A stretch of 39,676 bases of DNA from Pyrinomonadaceae bacterium (lineage in GTDB: Bacteria; Acidobacteriota; Blastocatellia; Pyrinomonadales; Pyrinomonadaceae). Each line of letters opens with the position of its first letter. Position 1 is the first letter of the stretch. Both the position numbers and the translations under genes were made by a program. Of this stretch, positions 15,276 through 23,304 are shown one piece after another. A model generated the notes under the pieces. The model saw only the letters and a program-made list of their open reading frames with translations. It was not told where the DNA came from and did no database searches. The stretch is taken from positions 1-39,676 of the forward strand of contig JABDJV010000394.1 in NCBI GenBank assembly GCA_013003295.1, written 5' to 3'.

Positions 15276-17627
15276 ATGATAAAAAAAACTTTTGCTGCGT
15301 CTTTGATTCTTTGCGGGTTGATCCTGTTCCTGGTGGTTCCGGGTTTTGCGAAAAAAGCGGTTCCTGAGCCTAAAGAAGTCCTTGGATTTGTGCCCGGCGA
15401 TGATTACAAACTTGCTTCGTGGGCTAGCATTGTCGAGTATTTCAAAAAGCTCGACGCGTCTTCTGATCGAGTCATCCTCAAGGAAGCCGGTAAAACAACC
15501 GAAGGGAAACCTTTTGTTTACGCGCTTATATCCTCACCTGAGAATTTGAAGCGAATAGACTACTACAGGGGAATCAATGACAAGCTGGCCGATCCACGAT
15601 TGATAAACCGAAGCGATAAAAAGGCGGAAATGCTTATCAAACAAGGCAAGACCTTTGTCGCAATCACCCACGGGATCCACTCCACTGAGGTTGGATCAAC
15701 CCTTTCTTCAACGCTGACCGCGCACCGGCTGGCATCATCCGACGAGCCCGATATTAAGAAGATCCTCGATGAAACTATCATCGTAATGGTTCCAAGCTTA
15801 AATCCGGACGGGGTTGATATTGTAAAAAATTGGTATGACAAAACGCTTGGAACAAAGTTTGAGGGAACCCGCCCGCCGGAGCTATATCAAAAATATGTCG
15901 GGCACGATAACAACCGCGATTGGTATGCGTTTACACAGGTGGAAACGCAACTCACCGTAAAGCACATACATAACCAGTTTCATCCGCAGATCGTTCACGA
16001 CATACACCAGCAGGGATCAAACGGCGCGAGGTTTTTTGTGCCGCCGTATCTAAATCCGGTCGAACCAAATGTACCGAAAGAAATTATTGAGGGATATTCC
16101 GAGATCGGAAACTATATCGCCGGACAAATGAGAAAGGCCGGTATGAACGGAATCACGACCGGTTCGACCTATGACGCCTGGACACCCGCGAGAGCCTACT
16201 CGCATTACCACGGCGGTGCGAGAATTTTATCGGAAACTGCGTCGGCAAGATTGGCTTCGCCGATCACCGTCGACTATAAGAAAATGACCAGCCGCCGCGG
16301 GTTTGATGTTTTTAAAGTCTCTGAAAACTATTCGCCGCTTTGGACGGGCGGAGAATGGGGAATGCGCGATATCACCAACTACATGACCACAGGCGCATTT
16401 TATTTAATGAAACACGCTGCTGAAAATCGCGAAAAGTGGCTTAAGCGGTTTTATAGGATCGGGAAAGACGCGACGCAAAAACGGGAAAAGGGAAAGCTGT
16501 TTGCGTACGTGCTTCCGTTAACTCGGGATAAGAATGGAAACTACTCAGCTGAGTTTTACCGAGCGAATGGATTGCAGGAAAAACTGAGATTGGGAGGCGT
16601 TCAGGTACACACGGCAGAGTTTGATTTCACAGTTAACGGCGTCAAATACAAAGCCGGAAGCTTTGTGATACCAATGGCCCAGCCCTACGGTGGATTTGCA
16701 AAAGCCATGCTTGAAAACGGCGGATATCCGAATCTAATTGACAAAGAGGGAAATCCCATTCCCCCGTATGACGTGACGTCTCATTCCCTTTCACTATTGA
16801 TGGGTGTTACGGCAATGCCGATTTTTGAACCGGTGACGTATAGGAAAAAATTTAAAACCGGTGGCGGTTTTGGAAGGGGCAGTAATTGCGGATGCGGCAG
16901 CAAAGTAAGATTTGGGCTTTTTCGTTCCAGTATTCCCAGTAAGGATGAAGGATGGACCAGGTGGGTACTCAAAAATTACGGGAAAGCGACAAGTGTCTGC
17001 TGTTTTGAGTTTGAGCCGATCAGAGAAACCGAAGCCAGGTCTCAAATTTTAACCGGGACACGCGGCATCATTTTTCCCGATCAATCGCCAAACCAAATTC
17101 TAAACGGCTACCGCGAAGGCCGAATGCCAAAAGAGTATACGGGAGGACTCAAAGGCAAAGGAGTCGAAAACCTCAAGCAGTATGTCGCGGGCGGCGGCAC
17201 TCTTGTTTTCCTAAACCGCTCCTCGGATTTTGCGATCGAGCAATTTAATTTGCCGGTGAAAAACATCGCCAAGGATTGGAAACGAAAGGACTTTTTTATA
17301 CCCGGCTCGATTTTAAGAACGGAGTTGGATAAGTCGCATCCAATAACAAAGGGAATGCCGGAGAAATCCATCGCCTGGTTTGAGCGCTCGCCGGTTTTTG
17401 AATCGACCGACGATTCGCGGGTGAAGGTGATCGGAAAGTATCCTTCCGATTCGGATAAGATCCTGCTTTCGGGTTGGGCCTTAGGAAAAGAAAAGATCGC
17501 CGGAAAGGCCGCTTTGGTTGAAGTAAAAATGGGTAAAGGGAAGATAATTTTGTTTGGCTTCCGCCCGCAATACCGGGGCCAATCGCTGGCGACATTTCCG
17601 CTTTTGTTCAATTCGGTTTCAAATTGA
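15276..17627 (+). CDS. Exported M14-family zinc carboxypeptidase
   Basis: 783 aa from the ATG at 15276, which begins a Sec signal peptide (MIKKTFAASLILCGLILFLV). The ORF-track start 28 residues upstream would hide it. The peptidase domain has the zinc site HSTE (His135, Glu138) in THGIHSTEVGS, the substrate Asn/Arg region DNNRDWYAF and a histidine pair in VHDIHQQ (His241, His244). SETASAR may hold the catalytic glutamate. After residue ~540 comes a Gly/Cys-rich hinge GGGFGRGSNCGCGSK, then a C-terminal domain resembling a class I glutamine amidotransferase-like fold. It probably degrades peptides in the periplasm or outside the cell. Confidence 0.9.
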   Translation: MIKKTFAASLILCGLILFLVVPGFAKKAVPEPKEVLGFVPGDDYKLASWASIVEYFKKLDASSDRVILKEAGKTTEGKPFVYALISSPENLKRIDYYRGINDKLADPRLINRSDKKAEMLIKQGKTFVAITHGIHSTEVGSTLSSTLTAHRLASSDEPDIKKILDETIIVMVPSLNPDGVDIVKNWYDKTLGTKFEGTRPPELYQKYVGHDNNRDWYAFTQVETQLTVKHIHNQFHPQIVHDIHQQGSNGARFFVPPYLNPVEPNVPKEIIEGYSEIGNYIAGQMRKAGMNGITTGSTYDAWTPARAYSHYHGGARILSETASARLASPITVDYKKMTSRRGFDVFKVSENYSPLWTGGEWGMRDITNYMTTGAFYLMKHAAENREKWLKRFYRIGKDATQKREKGKLFAYVLPLTRDKNGNYSAEFYRANGLQEKLRLGGVQVHTAEFDFTVNGVKYKAGSFVIPMAQPYGGFAKAMLENGGYPNLIDKEGNPIPPYDVTSHSLSLLMGVTAMPIFEPVTYRKKFKTGGGFGRGSNCGCGSKVRFGLFRSSIPSKDEGWTRWVLKNYGKATSVCCFEFEPIRETEARSQILTGTRGIIFPDQSPNQILNGYREGRMPKEYTGGLKGKGVENLKQYVAGGGTLVFLNRSSDFAIEQFNLPVKNIAKDWKRKDFFIPGSILRTELDKSHPITKGMPEKSIAWFERSPVFESTDDSRVKVIGKYPSDSDKILLSGWALGKEKIAGKAALVEVKMGKGKIILFGFRPQYRGQSLATFPLLFNSVSN

Positions 17628-17996
17628 AACTGACCTCCAGTTTTACTAATCCGTCCCGTTCGGGACGTTTGATAATAGCCCCGTCATTTATGGTGGGGTT
17701 TCGCGTCATAGGGATTTTGAGTCCCATCGGGACTGCTGACCCAAGACCGAATTCAGCCGTCCCAATGTGACTGTTGATTCCTGTCAACGAAACCCAACGA
17801 TGAATCGGTGGGCTATTTTCACAAGGTCCCTTGCGGGACCAGAAAGTAATAAATCCTCGCGACTTCGTTTTATCCAAAATCTCCGGGCGCTCGCTGGAGG
17901 CCTTCTATTTCTTGCTCAAAAGTTTGCTTATTGAAACATCAGGCTCTTTTTTCTCGTTAAATTCTACTAAGTCGCGCGAAAATAAGGAGCCTTTTA
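17628..17996. other. Intergenic region dominated by a symmetric repeat element
   Basis: 369 bp without a credible gene. It contains the ~190-bp element at 17652-17840, then a short AT-rich stretch with the promoter region of the DUF2306-like gene. The 89-aa minus ORF at 17608-17877 and the 83-aa plus ORF at 17831-18082 cover repeats or overlap real genes and are rejected. Confidence 0.6.
17652..17840. repeat. ~190-bp symmetric MITE-like palindromic element
   Basis: The element is bounded by short palindromes CGTCCCGTTCGGGACG (17652-17667) and GGTCCCTTGCGGGACC (17825-17840). Inside, the left arm 17671-17708 (ATAATAGCCCC...GGTGGGGTTTCG) reappears inverted as the right arm at about 17784-17820 (CGAAACCC...GGTGGGCTATTTT). 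A third small hairpin GTCCCATCGGGAC lies in the centre (17721-17733). It encodes nothing. Confidence 0.75.
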
Positions 17997-18485
17997 GTGA
18001 TCTATACAAGCAGCATCGGATTGTTTCATCTGATCGTATCGATTCTTGCCTTGATCTTCGGGACCTGGGTGATCGCAACTGAAAAGGGTACGGCGATCCA
18101 CAAAAAAATCGGCTATCTGTACGCCGCTTGTATGACTGCGGTGATCGTTACCTCGTTTATGATGTACCGCCTGTTTGGCGGATTCGGGATTTTCCACGTT
18201 GCGGCAGTGATAAGCGCGATCTCACTTCTTGGCGGGATGGTCCCCGTGATCTTGCGAAAACCAAAGAAATCCTGGCTTAGTCTTCATTTTAGTTTTATGT
18301 TTTGGTCGGTGATGGGGCTTTATGCAGCATTTGCTGCGGAGATATTTACGAGAATTCCCCGGATGAGATTTTTTTGGATGGTTGGCGTGGCGACCTTGCT
18401 TGTAATGGTCGCGGCAAATATTGCATTTGTAGTTTACAAAAAACGCTGGGAGAAACTCGAATCGGTCTATATCGAGGGAAAATGA
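17997..18485 (+). CDS. DUF2306-like integral membrane protein
   Basis: 162 aa with four to five hydrophobic helices. It starts at a GTG with an AAGGAG Shine-Dalgarno 7 nt upstream (17984-17989). HLIVSILALIFGTWVIATEKGTAIHKKIGYLYAACM has the His and IHKKIGYLY pattern of the DUF2306 family, followed by SLHFSFMFWSVMGLYAAFAAEI and a last helix before a charged tail. Family function is unknown; some relatives are thought to handle heme or quinone-like ligands, but that is not visible here. Next gene starts 56 bp downstream on the same strand. Confidence 0.8.
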   Translation: MIYTSSIGLFHLIVSILALIFGTWVIATEKGTAIHKKIGYLYAACMTAVIVTSFMMYRLFGGFGIFHVAAVISAISLLGGMVPVILRKPKKSWLSLHFSFMFWSVMGLYAAFAAEIFTRIPRMRFFWMVGVATLLVMVAANIAFVVYKKRWEKLESVYIEGK

Positions 18486-18541
18486 AAACCGTGTATAACG
18501 GAACATTTTCTGATAAACTGTCGTAAAAACAGACTGAAGCG

Positions 18542-19180
18542 ATGGCAAAAAAATTCGATACAAATCCGCTTGATCCCAAGTTTCCGGAAAGTGTGAAAGA
18601 CACGCAGCCGGAGCTTGAGACCGTGACTCTGCCGAAATCGGGGGGGAAGACGACGAAGTTTGCCGAGCCGCTTGAGACAGAAGAGCAAACCAGAAAACTC
18701 GGCGCAACGGAATTTGAAGGCGTTAATCCTAATTACGGTAATGGGAATGCGGAAATCGCGCCATATCAGCCGCAGCAATTCTACGAAGAAGCTCCTGCCG
18801 AAACAAAAACCCACAATATCGGAAGTATTAGTTTGCCCGAAAATGTCTTAACCGCCTTGCCCTATATTCCGTTTGCGTACATTGGCATTATTGCGGGTGT
18901 TATCGAGCTTGTTTTTATACCGAAAAGCGAGCCGAAAGTTCGCTATCATGCAGCTCAGGGATTGGCGGCTCAGATTGCCGTTTGGATCGTTTTGACCGGG
19001 CTCGGTTTTCTTAGCTGGGGTACGGATGTGGCGGATGTCGCCGCGACGATCTTTAGTATAGTGACGAGCATTATGCTAATGATATTCGCGTATAAGGCTC
19101 TCAGAGGAAAACCGATTCACATCGAATCGGTGCAGGATTTGACAGATTGGATCGAAGAAAAGATCACGCCTAAAAGTTAA
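18542..19180 (+). CDS. DUF4870-like membrane protein with long acidic N-terminus
   Basis: 212 aa. Residues 1 to ~95 are hydrophilic and low-complexity (rich in Glu, Pro, Thr, Gln). They are followed by a DUF4870-like three-helix membrane module: NVLTALPYIPFAYIGIIAGVIELVF, then KVRYHAAQGLAAQIAVWIVLTGLGFL, then a helix ending FAYKALRGKP. RYHAAQ corresponds to the conserved RFHAxQ loop. The C-terminus ends in a short amphipathic piece with DWIEEKITPK. The gene precedes the zinc-ribbon gene by 9 bp, so they are surely co-transcribed and may interact at the membrane. Confidence 0.8.
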   Translation: MAKKFDTNPLDPKFPESVKDTQPELETVTLPKSGGKTTKFAEPLETEEQTRKLGATEFEGVNPNYGNGNAEIAPYQPQQFYEEAPAETKTHNIGSISLPENVLTALPYIPFAYIGIIAGVIELVFIPKSEPKVRYHAAQGLAAQIAVWIVLTGLGFLSWGTDVADVAATIFSIVTSIMLMIFAYKALRGKPIHIESVQDLTDWIEEKITPKS

Positions 19181-19189
19181 AATATAAAA

Positions 19190-19645
19190 ATGACCTTTTG
19201 CTCAAACTGCGGAAACGAAGTGAAACAGGGATTGAATTATTGTAATCGCTGTGGAGGAAAGATTCAGGGAGAAGACGAGTCGGAATCGACGTCGGTCGCA
19301 AAGAGCCTTGCGACTTCGCTTGGCTATATCGGCGCTGCCGGATTTGGTGTCTTAATAGGAATAATAGCAATTCTGACGAAGAGCGATATTGATCCTCCCG
19401 CGTTGGTTGCCGTGATCGCTTTTTATCTCGTGGCGTTATTTGGAATCTGCTTTTCAATTCTTCAAATGATTCCAAAGGTATCCGGGAAGCGGGATCAATC
19501 TCGAACGACTTCACCGGACCATGCGAGTCCGGCTCAGCTCGATTCACCCACGACGAATCAGCTTGAAGAAGCGAAAGTTGCCCCGGCAAGTGTCGTTGAG
19601 AATACAACGCGAACCCTTGATAAGGTCCCGATCGAGAGAAAATAG
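19190..19645 (+). CDS. Zinc-ribbon membrane protein (paralogue of 4123-4728)
   Basis: 151 aa. The N-terminal zinc-ribbon has Cys4/Cys7 and Cys18/Cys21. Two hydrophobic helices follow at about residues 45-65 and 70-92 (YIGAAGFGVLIGIIAILT and ALVAVIAFYLVALFGICFSIL), then a polar tail. The tail reads TTNQL...ASVVENTTRTL, matching the tail of the 4123-4728 protein, which marks the pair as paralogues despite divergent cores. It sits in a plus-strand operon with the DUF4870-like gene upstream and a 42-aa membrane peptide downstream. Function unknown. Confidence 0.82.
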   Translation: MTFCSNCGNEVKQGLNYCNRCGGKIQGEDESESTSVAKSLATSLGYIGAAGFGVLIGIIAILTKSDIDPPALVAVIAFYLVALFGICFSILQMIPKVSGKRDQSRTTSPDHASPAQLDSPTTNQLEEAKVAPASVVENTTRTLDKVPIERK

Positions 19646-19669
19646 GTTTTCTGGGGTAGAATACCCGGA

Positions 19670-19798
19670 ATGCCATTCGCCGCAAAGATTTTTATATTTT
19701 TTCTGATCTTCTGCTTTATTTCGCTGCTGGTGTATTTCGCAGTAGTCAAGGCCTTTTATTGGGGAGATAAAAAGGAGCCTCCAAAAAAGCGAAAATAG
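19670..19798 (+). CDS. 42-aa single-helix membrane peptide
   Basis: Too short for the ORF track. The ATG at 19670 opens a 42-codon frame: a hydrophobic helix (FIFFLIFCFISLLVYFAVVKAF) followed by a strongly basic tail (KKEPPKKRK), the topology of a one-pass N-out/C-in membrane peptide. It begins 24 bp after the zinc-ribbon stop codon and ends right at a terminator hairpin, so it would be the last gene of that operon. Preceding sequence ACCCGGA is a poor Shine-Dalgarno, which lowers confidence. Confidence 0.55.
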   Translation: MPFAAKIFIFFLIFCFISLLVYFAVVKAFYWGDKKEPPKKRK

Positions 19799-19844
19799 AC
19801 GGGAACTTGTTGAAAATAGGGTAGCTATTTTTTTTCCCGTTTTG
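19799..19844. terminator. Bidirectional terminator between the 42-aa gene and phoU
   Basis: ACGGGAA/TTCCCGT outer stem (19799-19805, 19834-19840) and AAAATAG/CTATTTT inner stem (19813-19819, 19825-19831), followed by TTTT on the plus strand. The right half of the hairpin lies inside the last codons of phoU (KREKK-stop). Confidence 0.75.
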
Positions 19845-20520
19845 CCTGCTTTTTGAGTTTCTTAATGCTCTTCTTATGCTTAATGAAAGCTGCCTCCGTT
19901 AGATAGACATTTAGCTCACAAATGTCCTTTACGTAATCACCGATTCTCTCGAGATGCTTGGCGACAAAAAGCAGATGCGCCGCGCTGGGAGTCGAGTCAG
20001 GGTCTCTGATCATCATTTCGATCAACTCACCAAAGACTTTGTCGTAAATTTTATCTATTTCTTCGTCACGCTTAATAACCTTTCTGGAAGTTTCGGCATC
20101 CTCAGACGTGAACGCATCCAAAGCGGCCTGCAGCATTTCGCCGGCGATCTCTGCCATTTTTGGGAAATCGACATAGCTTCTAACCTCCGGTTCGTTATTC
20201 AATATTATCGCGGCTTCGGCGATATTTGCGGCGTGATCGGCGATGCGTTCTAAAATGGGCGTGATCTTTGCGACCGATATTACAAAGCGAAGATCGTGAG
20301 CAGCCGGCTGCTGAAGCGCGAGGATCTCGACACTAAGACGGTCTATATCAACCTCCATCTTATTTATGACCTTATCATCGTCAATAACCTGCTGGGCGAG
20401 GTCGCTGTCGCGCTGCGTTAACGACTGCATCGCGCGGTGAACGGCTTTCTCGGTTGTGCCGCCAAGCAATAAAAGCTTGTCCCGCAGAACATCTAGTTGT
20501 GAATCAATTATCCTTTCCAT
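19825..20520 (-). CDS. phoU: Phosphate signalling regulator PhoU
   Basis: 231 aa, all-helical, with two PhoU-type three-helix repeats. The first has LRDKLLLLGGTTEKAVHRAMQSL and LALQQPAAHDLRFVISVAKI; the second begins FPKMAEIAGEMLQAALDAF and contains ARLL-type AAHLLFVAKHLERIGDYVKDI. The motifs LERIADHAANIAE and LERIGDYVKDI carry the acidic/metal-binding E-x-x-x-D pattern. PhoU links the Pst transporter to the PhoR/PhoB two-component system and represses the response when phosphate is plentiful. It is the last gene of the pst operon, 38 bp after pstB. The C-terminus has an extra lysine/arginine-rich tail of ~20 residues. Confidence 0.96.
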   Translation of the reverse strand: MERIIDSQLDVLRDKLLLLGGTTEKAVHRAMQSLTQRDSDLAQQVIDDDKVINKMEVDIDRLSVEILALQQPAAHDLRFVISVAKITPILERIADHAANIAEAAIILNNEPEVRSYVDFPKMAEIAGEMLQAALDAFTSEDAETSRKVIKRDEEIDKIYDKVFGELIEMMIRDPDSTPSAAHLLFVAKHLERIGDYVKDICELNVYLTEAAFIKHKKSIKKLKKQAKREKK

Positions 20521-20558
20521 TTTCTTAATTATACATTGGCCCGTTTGGGTCAGCGCCT

Positions 20559-21317
20559 TTAGCCAAATCTTCCCGTAATATAGTCTTCTGTTAATTGATC
20601 TTCGGGGTTTGTGAACATTATTTCCGTAGGATTTACTTCGATCAATTTTCCGAGCATAAAAAATGCTGTTTTATCTGAAACGCGCGCGGCTTGCTGCATA
20701 TTATGCGTTACGATGGCGATCGTATATTCCTTCTTCAATTCAACCACAAGCTCTTCGATCTTTTGTGTAGCAATTGGATCGAGCGCCGAGGCAGGTTCAT
20801 CCATCAGAATCACTTCCGGCTGAACCGCAAGGGCGCGCGCGATGCAAAGTCTCTGCTGCTGTCCCCCCGAAAGGCCGAATGCGGAGGAATTCAAGCGGTC
20901 CTTTACTTCGTCCCACAGAGCAGCATCGACGAGTGCCTTTTCAACCCGGTCTTCCAAATCCGATTTGCCCGAATGCATCCGATTGATACGTATCCCATAG
21001 GCTACATTTTCGAATACGGATTTTGGAAAAGGATTCGATTTTTGAAACACCATTCCAACTTTTCGTCGCAGCGAGACGACATCGGTTTTCGGAGCGTAAA
21101 TATCTTTTCCGTCGATAAGCACTTCTCCGCTCACCTTTGCGATCGGGATCGTATCGTTCATACGGTTTATCGTTCGAATAAATGTAGATTTACCGCACCC
21201 TGAAGGCCCGATAAACGCCATCACTTCACGCTCCTTGATCTTAAGGTTAATATCAAACAGGGCTTGATTTGGGCCGTAATGAAAATCCAAATTTTTAATG
21301 CTGATTTTGCTTTTCAT
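20559..21317 (-). CDS. pstB: Phosphate ABC transporter ATP-binding protein PstB
   Basis: ATPase of the Pst phosphate importer, 252 aa from the chosen start [15 protein letters not shown] (the ORF track adds seven residues). Walker [11 protein letters not shown]-loop, signature [16 protein letters not shown], Walker [14 protein letters not shown] and switch His in [14 protein letters not shown] are all intact. It is cytoplasmic, paired with PstA and PstC. Neither start has a strong Shine-Dalgarno, so the choice rests on alignment of the family N-terminus. A 120-bp gap with a GGCGGC/GCCGCC hairpin separates it from pstA. Confidence 0.96.
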   Translation of the reverse strand: MKSKISIKNLDFHYGPNQALFDINLKIKEREVMAFIGPSGCGKSTFIRTINRMNDTIPIAKVSGEVLIDGKDIYAPKTDVVSLRRKVGMVFQKSNPFPKSVFENVAYGIRINRMHSGKSDLEDRVEKALVDAALWDEVKDRLNSSAFGLSGGQQQRLCIARALAVQPEVILMDEPASALDPIATQKIEELVVELKKEYTIAIVTHNMQQAARVSDKTAFFMLGKLIEVNPTEIMFTNPEDQLTEDYITGRFG

Positions 21318-21354
21318 AAAAAACTGTAACGCCAACATCCACGCTGGCTTTTGT

Positions 21355-21370
21355 GGCGGCTTTTGCCGCC
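21355..21370. promoter_or_regulatory. Intercistronic hairpin between pstA and pstB
   Basis: GGCGGC (21355-21360) and GCCGCC (21365-21370) close a 4-nt loop in the pstA-pstB gap. No U-tract follows directly, so an RNA-stability or repeat origin is likelier than termination. Confidence 0.4.
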
Positions 21371-21458
21371 GCTCCCCAAGTGCGCAATAGAATCAAATAA
21401 TAAACAATACCTGTGAGCGGGACGAACCCACGCAAGCCGCCGAGACGGCCGCGCCACT

Positions 21459-22295
21459 TCAAAACTTCTTCCGCGTAAAAATTCTAACGATAATATTGAT
21501 CACCAATATCAAACCGACCAGTATTAGTGTCGCCGCCCAGGCCATCTGGTGCTCGACCTCAAACGGACCGGTCGCAAAGTTATAGATCTGTACCGTTAAG
21601 GACGACATCGGCTTGTCGTAATACCAGTTATAGAAACGGCTGTTCAACGCAGTAAACAATAAAGGTGCCGTTTCACCCGAAATCCGCGCGATCGACAACA
21701 TCGCCCCGGTCGCAATTCCGGAAGCCGCAGCCGGCATCACAATATCCCAGGTTACGCGCCATTGCGGAGCTCCCAGCGCAAGCGCACCTTCGCGCATCGA
21801 TTTTGGAACGAGCCGGATCATTTCCTCGGTGGTCCTCGCAACGATAGGGATCATTATTATCGCAAGTGCGATTGCGCCCGCGAGACCCGATTGTCTTTGC
21901 ATCGGCAAGACTATCAGGGTGTAAATAAATATCCCGACGATGATCGAAGGCACACCGATCAAGGTGTCAGAAAGGAAACGGATGGTGTTTCCGTACCATT
22001 TGTCGCCAAATTCCGCCAGGTAAACACCCGCTCCAATTCCGATAGGCAGACCGATCAACGACGCAAGCAGCGTCATCATTGCCGATCCGGCGATCGCGTT
22101 TCCGATCCCGCCGCCTTCGCCAACCGGCTTTGGAGTGCTGACAATAAACTCCCAGTTGATCGCGGCGATGCCGCGGTAAGCGATATAAGAGAGAATCAGG
22201 ATCAAAACAGCGATCGCGAAAATCGCACACGCCGCCGTAACCGTAGTCATAATGCTACTGACGAATTTCCTGCGATTGTGAATTGCTTCGCTCAT
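21459..22295 (-). CDS. pstA: Phosphate ABC transporter permease PstA
   Basis: 278 aa inner-membrane permease with about six helices. The binding-protein-dependent transport signature appears near the end of the core (EMIRLVPKSMREGALALGAPQWRVTWDIVMPAAASGI), which is the EAA loop that docks PstB. Family-specific pieces include GGIGNAIAGSAMMTLLASLIGLPIGIGAGVYLAEF and ISGETAPLLFTAL. It forms the channel with PstC for phosphate entry. Complete by length and motifs. Confidence 0.95.
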   Translation of the reverse strand: MSEAIHNRRKFVSSIMTTVTAACAIFAIAVLILILSYIAYRGIAAINWEFIVSTPKPVGEGGGIGNAIAGSAMMTLLASLIGLPIGIGAGVYLAEFGDKWYGNTIRFLSDTLIGVPSIIVGIFIYTLIVLPMQRQSGLAGAIALAIIMIPIVARTTEEMIRLVPKSMREGALALGAPQWRVTWDIVMPAAASGIATGAMLSIARISGETAPLLFTALNSRFYNWYYDKPMSSLTVQIYNFATGPFEVEHQMAWAATLILVGLILVINIIVRIFTRKKF

Positions 22296-22313
22296 TTACT
22301 TTGAATTCAAAAC

Positions 22314-22357
22314 TCAAGATTCAAGATTCGATATTTCGACCCGTCCTTGAATCTTGA
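22314..22357. promoter_or_regulatory. 12-bp perfect inverted repeat between pstC and pstA
   Basis: TCAAGATTCAAG (22314-22325) and CTTGAATCTTGA (22346-22357) pair perfectly around a 20-nt loop inside the 73-bp pstC-pstA gap. No U-tract follows, so it may stabilise upstream mRNA or tune relative expression. Confidence 0.5.
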
Positions 22358-22368
22358 ACTTGGAATTT

Positions 22369-23298
22369 TTACGTTACCTTCGCGGTTCCGGTGCCCTTGG
22401 CAACCCGCGCGACCAACAGTTTTGCAAATCCATTTACTACAAACGTTACCAAAAACAGCACCAACCCCATTTCGATCAATGCGCTTAAATATAAACTGTC
22501 CGTGGCCTCTGCAAAATTCGCGGCCAGAACAGAGGCGATCGTGTATGCAGGCTCAAAAAGGGAAGCAGAGATCTGCGGCGAGTTTCCTATCACCATCGTT
22601 ACTGCCATTGTCTCGCCAAGGGCCCTTCCAAGTCCTAAAACGACCGCTCCCGCGATCCCGGATGCTGCATTTCCGAGAACAATTTTAGTCGTTTCCCATT
22701 TTGTCGCACCAAGTGCCAGCGCTGCTTCTCTCTGCTGAGTCGGAACGACCTCTAATACATCCCGCACAACCGCGGTGATTATCGGAGTAACCATCAAGGC
22801 CATTATCATGCCGCCCGTGAGCATTCCGATTCCCGTCAGGCGACCCTGGAAAAGTGGCAGCCAGCCAAAATAATCCTGCAGAAATACGCCAAGATAATTG
22901 CGAATAAAGGGTGCGAGTACGAATATTCCCCAAAGTCCGTAGACGACCGAGGGGATCGCGGCCAGCAATTCGACCAGAAACGCGATCGGCGTAGCTACCT
23001 TCTTTGGTGCCTGCTCAACAAGAAAAATCGCTATTCCCAACGACAGTGGGACAGCGATTATCAGAGCAATCAATGATGACACGATCGTACCGTAGATAAA
23101 CGGCAGGGCGCCGTAAATATCCGATGCCGGCTGCCAGTCTCTCCCAAACAAGAACCCGATTCCGAACTGCTTGATCGTGGGCATCGAATTCCACACCATC
23201 ATAAATATCATCGCGACGACGGTCAGCAGGATCGTCGTCGCAAAGATAAGCAATATGGAACGGAAAACTTTGTCTCCGGTTGTTCCTGTTTTCGACAA
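22369..23298 (-). CDS. pstC: Phosphate ABC transporter permease PstC
   Basis: 309 aa inner-membrane permease, partner of PstA. About six helices, with the EAA-type loop VLEVVPTQQREAALALGATKWETTKIVLGNAASGI and the PstC-typical GLGRALGETMAVTMVIGN. The N-terminal segment includes FGIGFLFGRDWQPASDIYGALPFIYGTIVSSLIAL, characteristic of PstC and absent from PstA. It starts 6 bp after the pstS stop codon, showing co-transcription with the binding protein. Confidence 0.95.
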   Translation of the reverse strand: MSKTGTTGDKVFRSILLIFATTILLTVVAMIFMMVWNSMPTIKQFGIGFLFGRDWQPASDIYGALPFIYGTIVSSLIALIIAVPLSLGIAIFLVEQAPKKVATPIAFLVELLAAIPSVVYGLWGIFVLAPFIRNYLGVFLQDYFGWLPLFQGRLTGIGMLTGGMIMALMVTPIITAVVRDVLEVVPTQQREAALALGATKWETTKIVLGNAASGIAGAVVLGLGRALGETMAVTMVIGNSPQISASLFEPAYTIASVLAANFAEATDSLYLSALIEMGLVLFLVTFVVNGFAKLLVARVAKGTGTAKVT

Positions 23299-23304
23299 GG
23301 TAAG

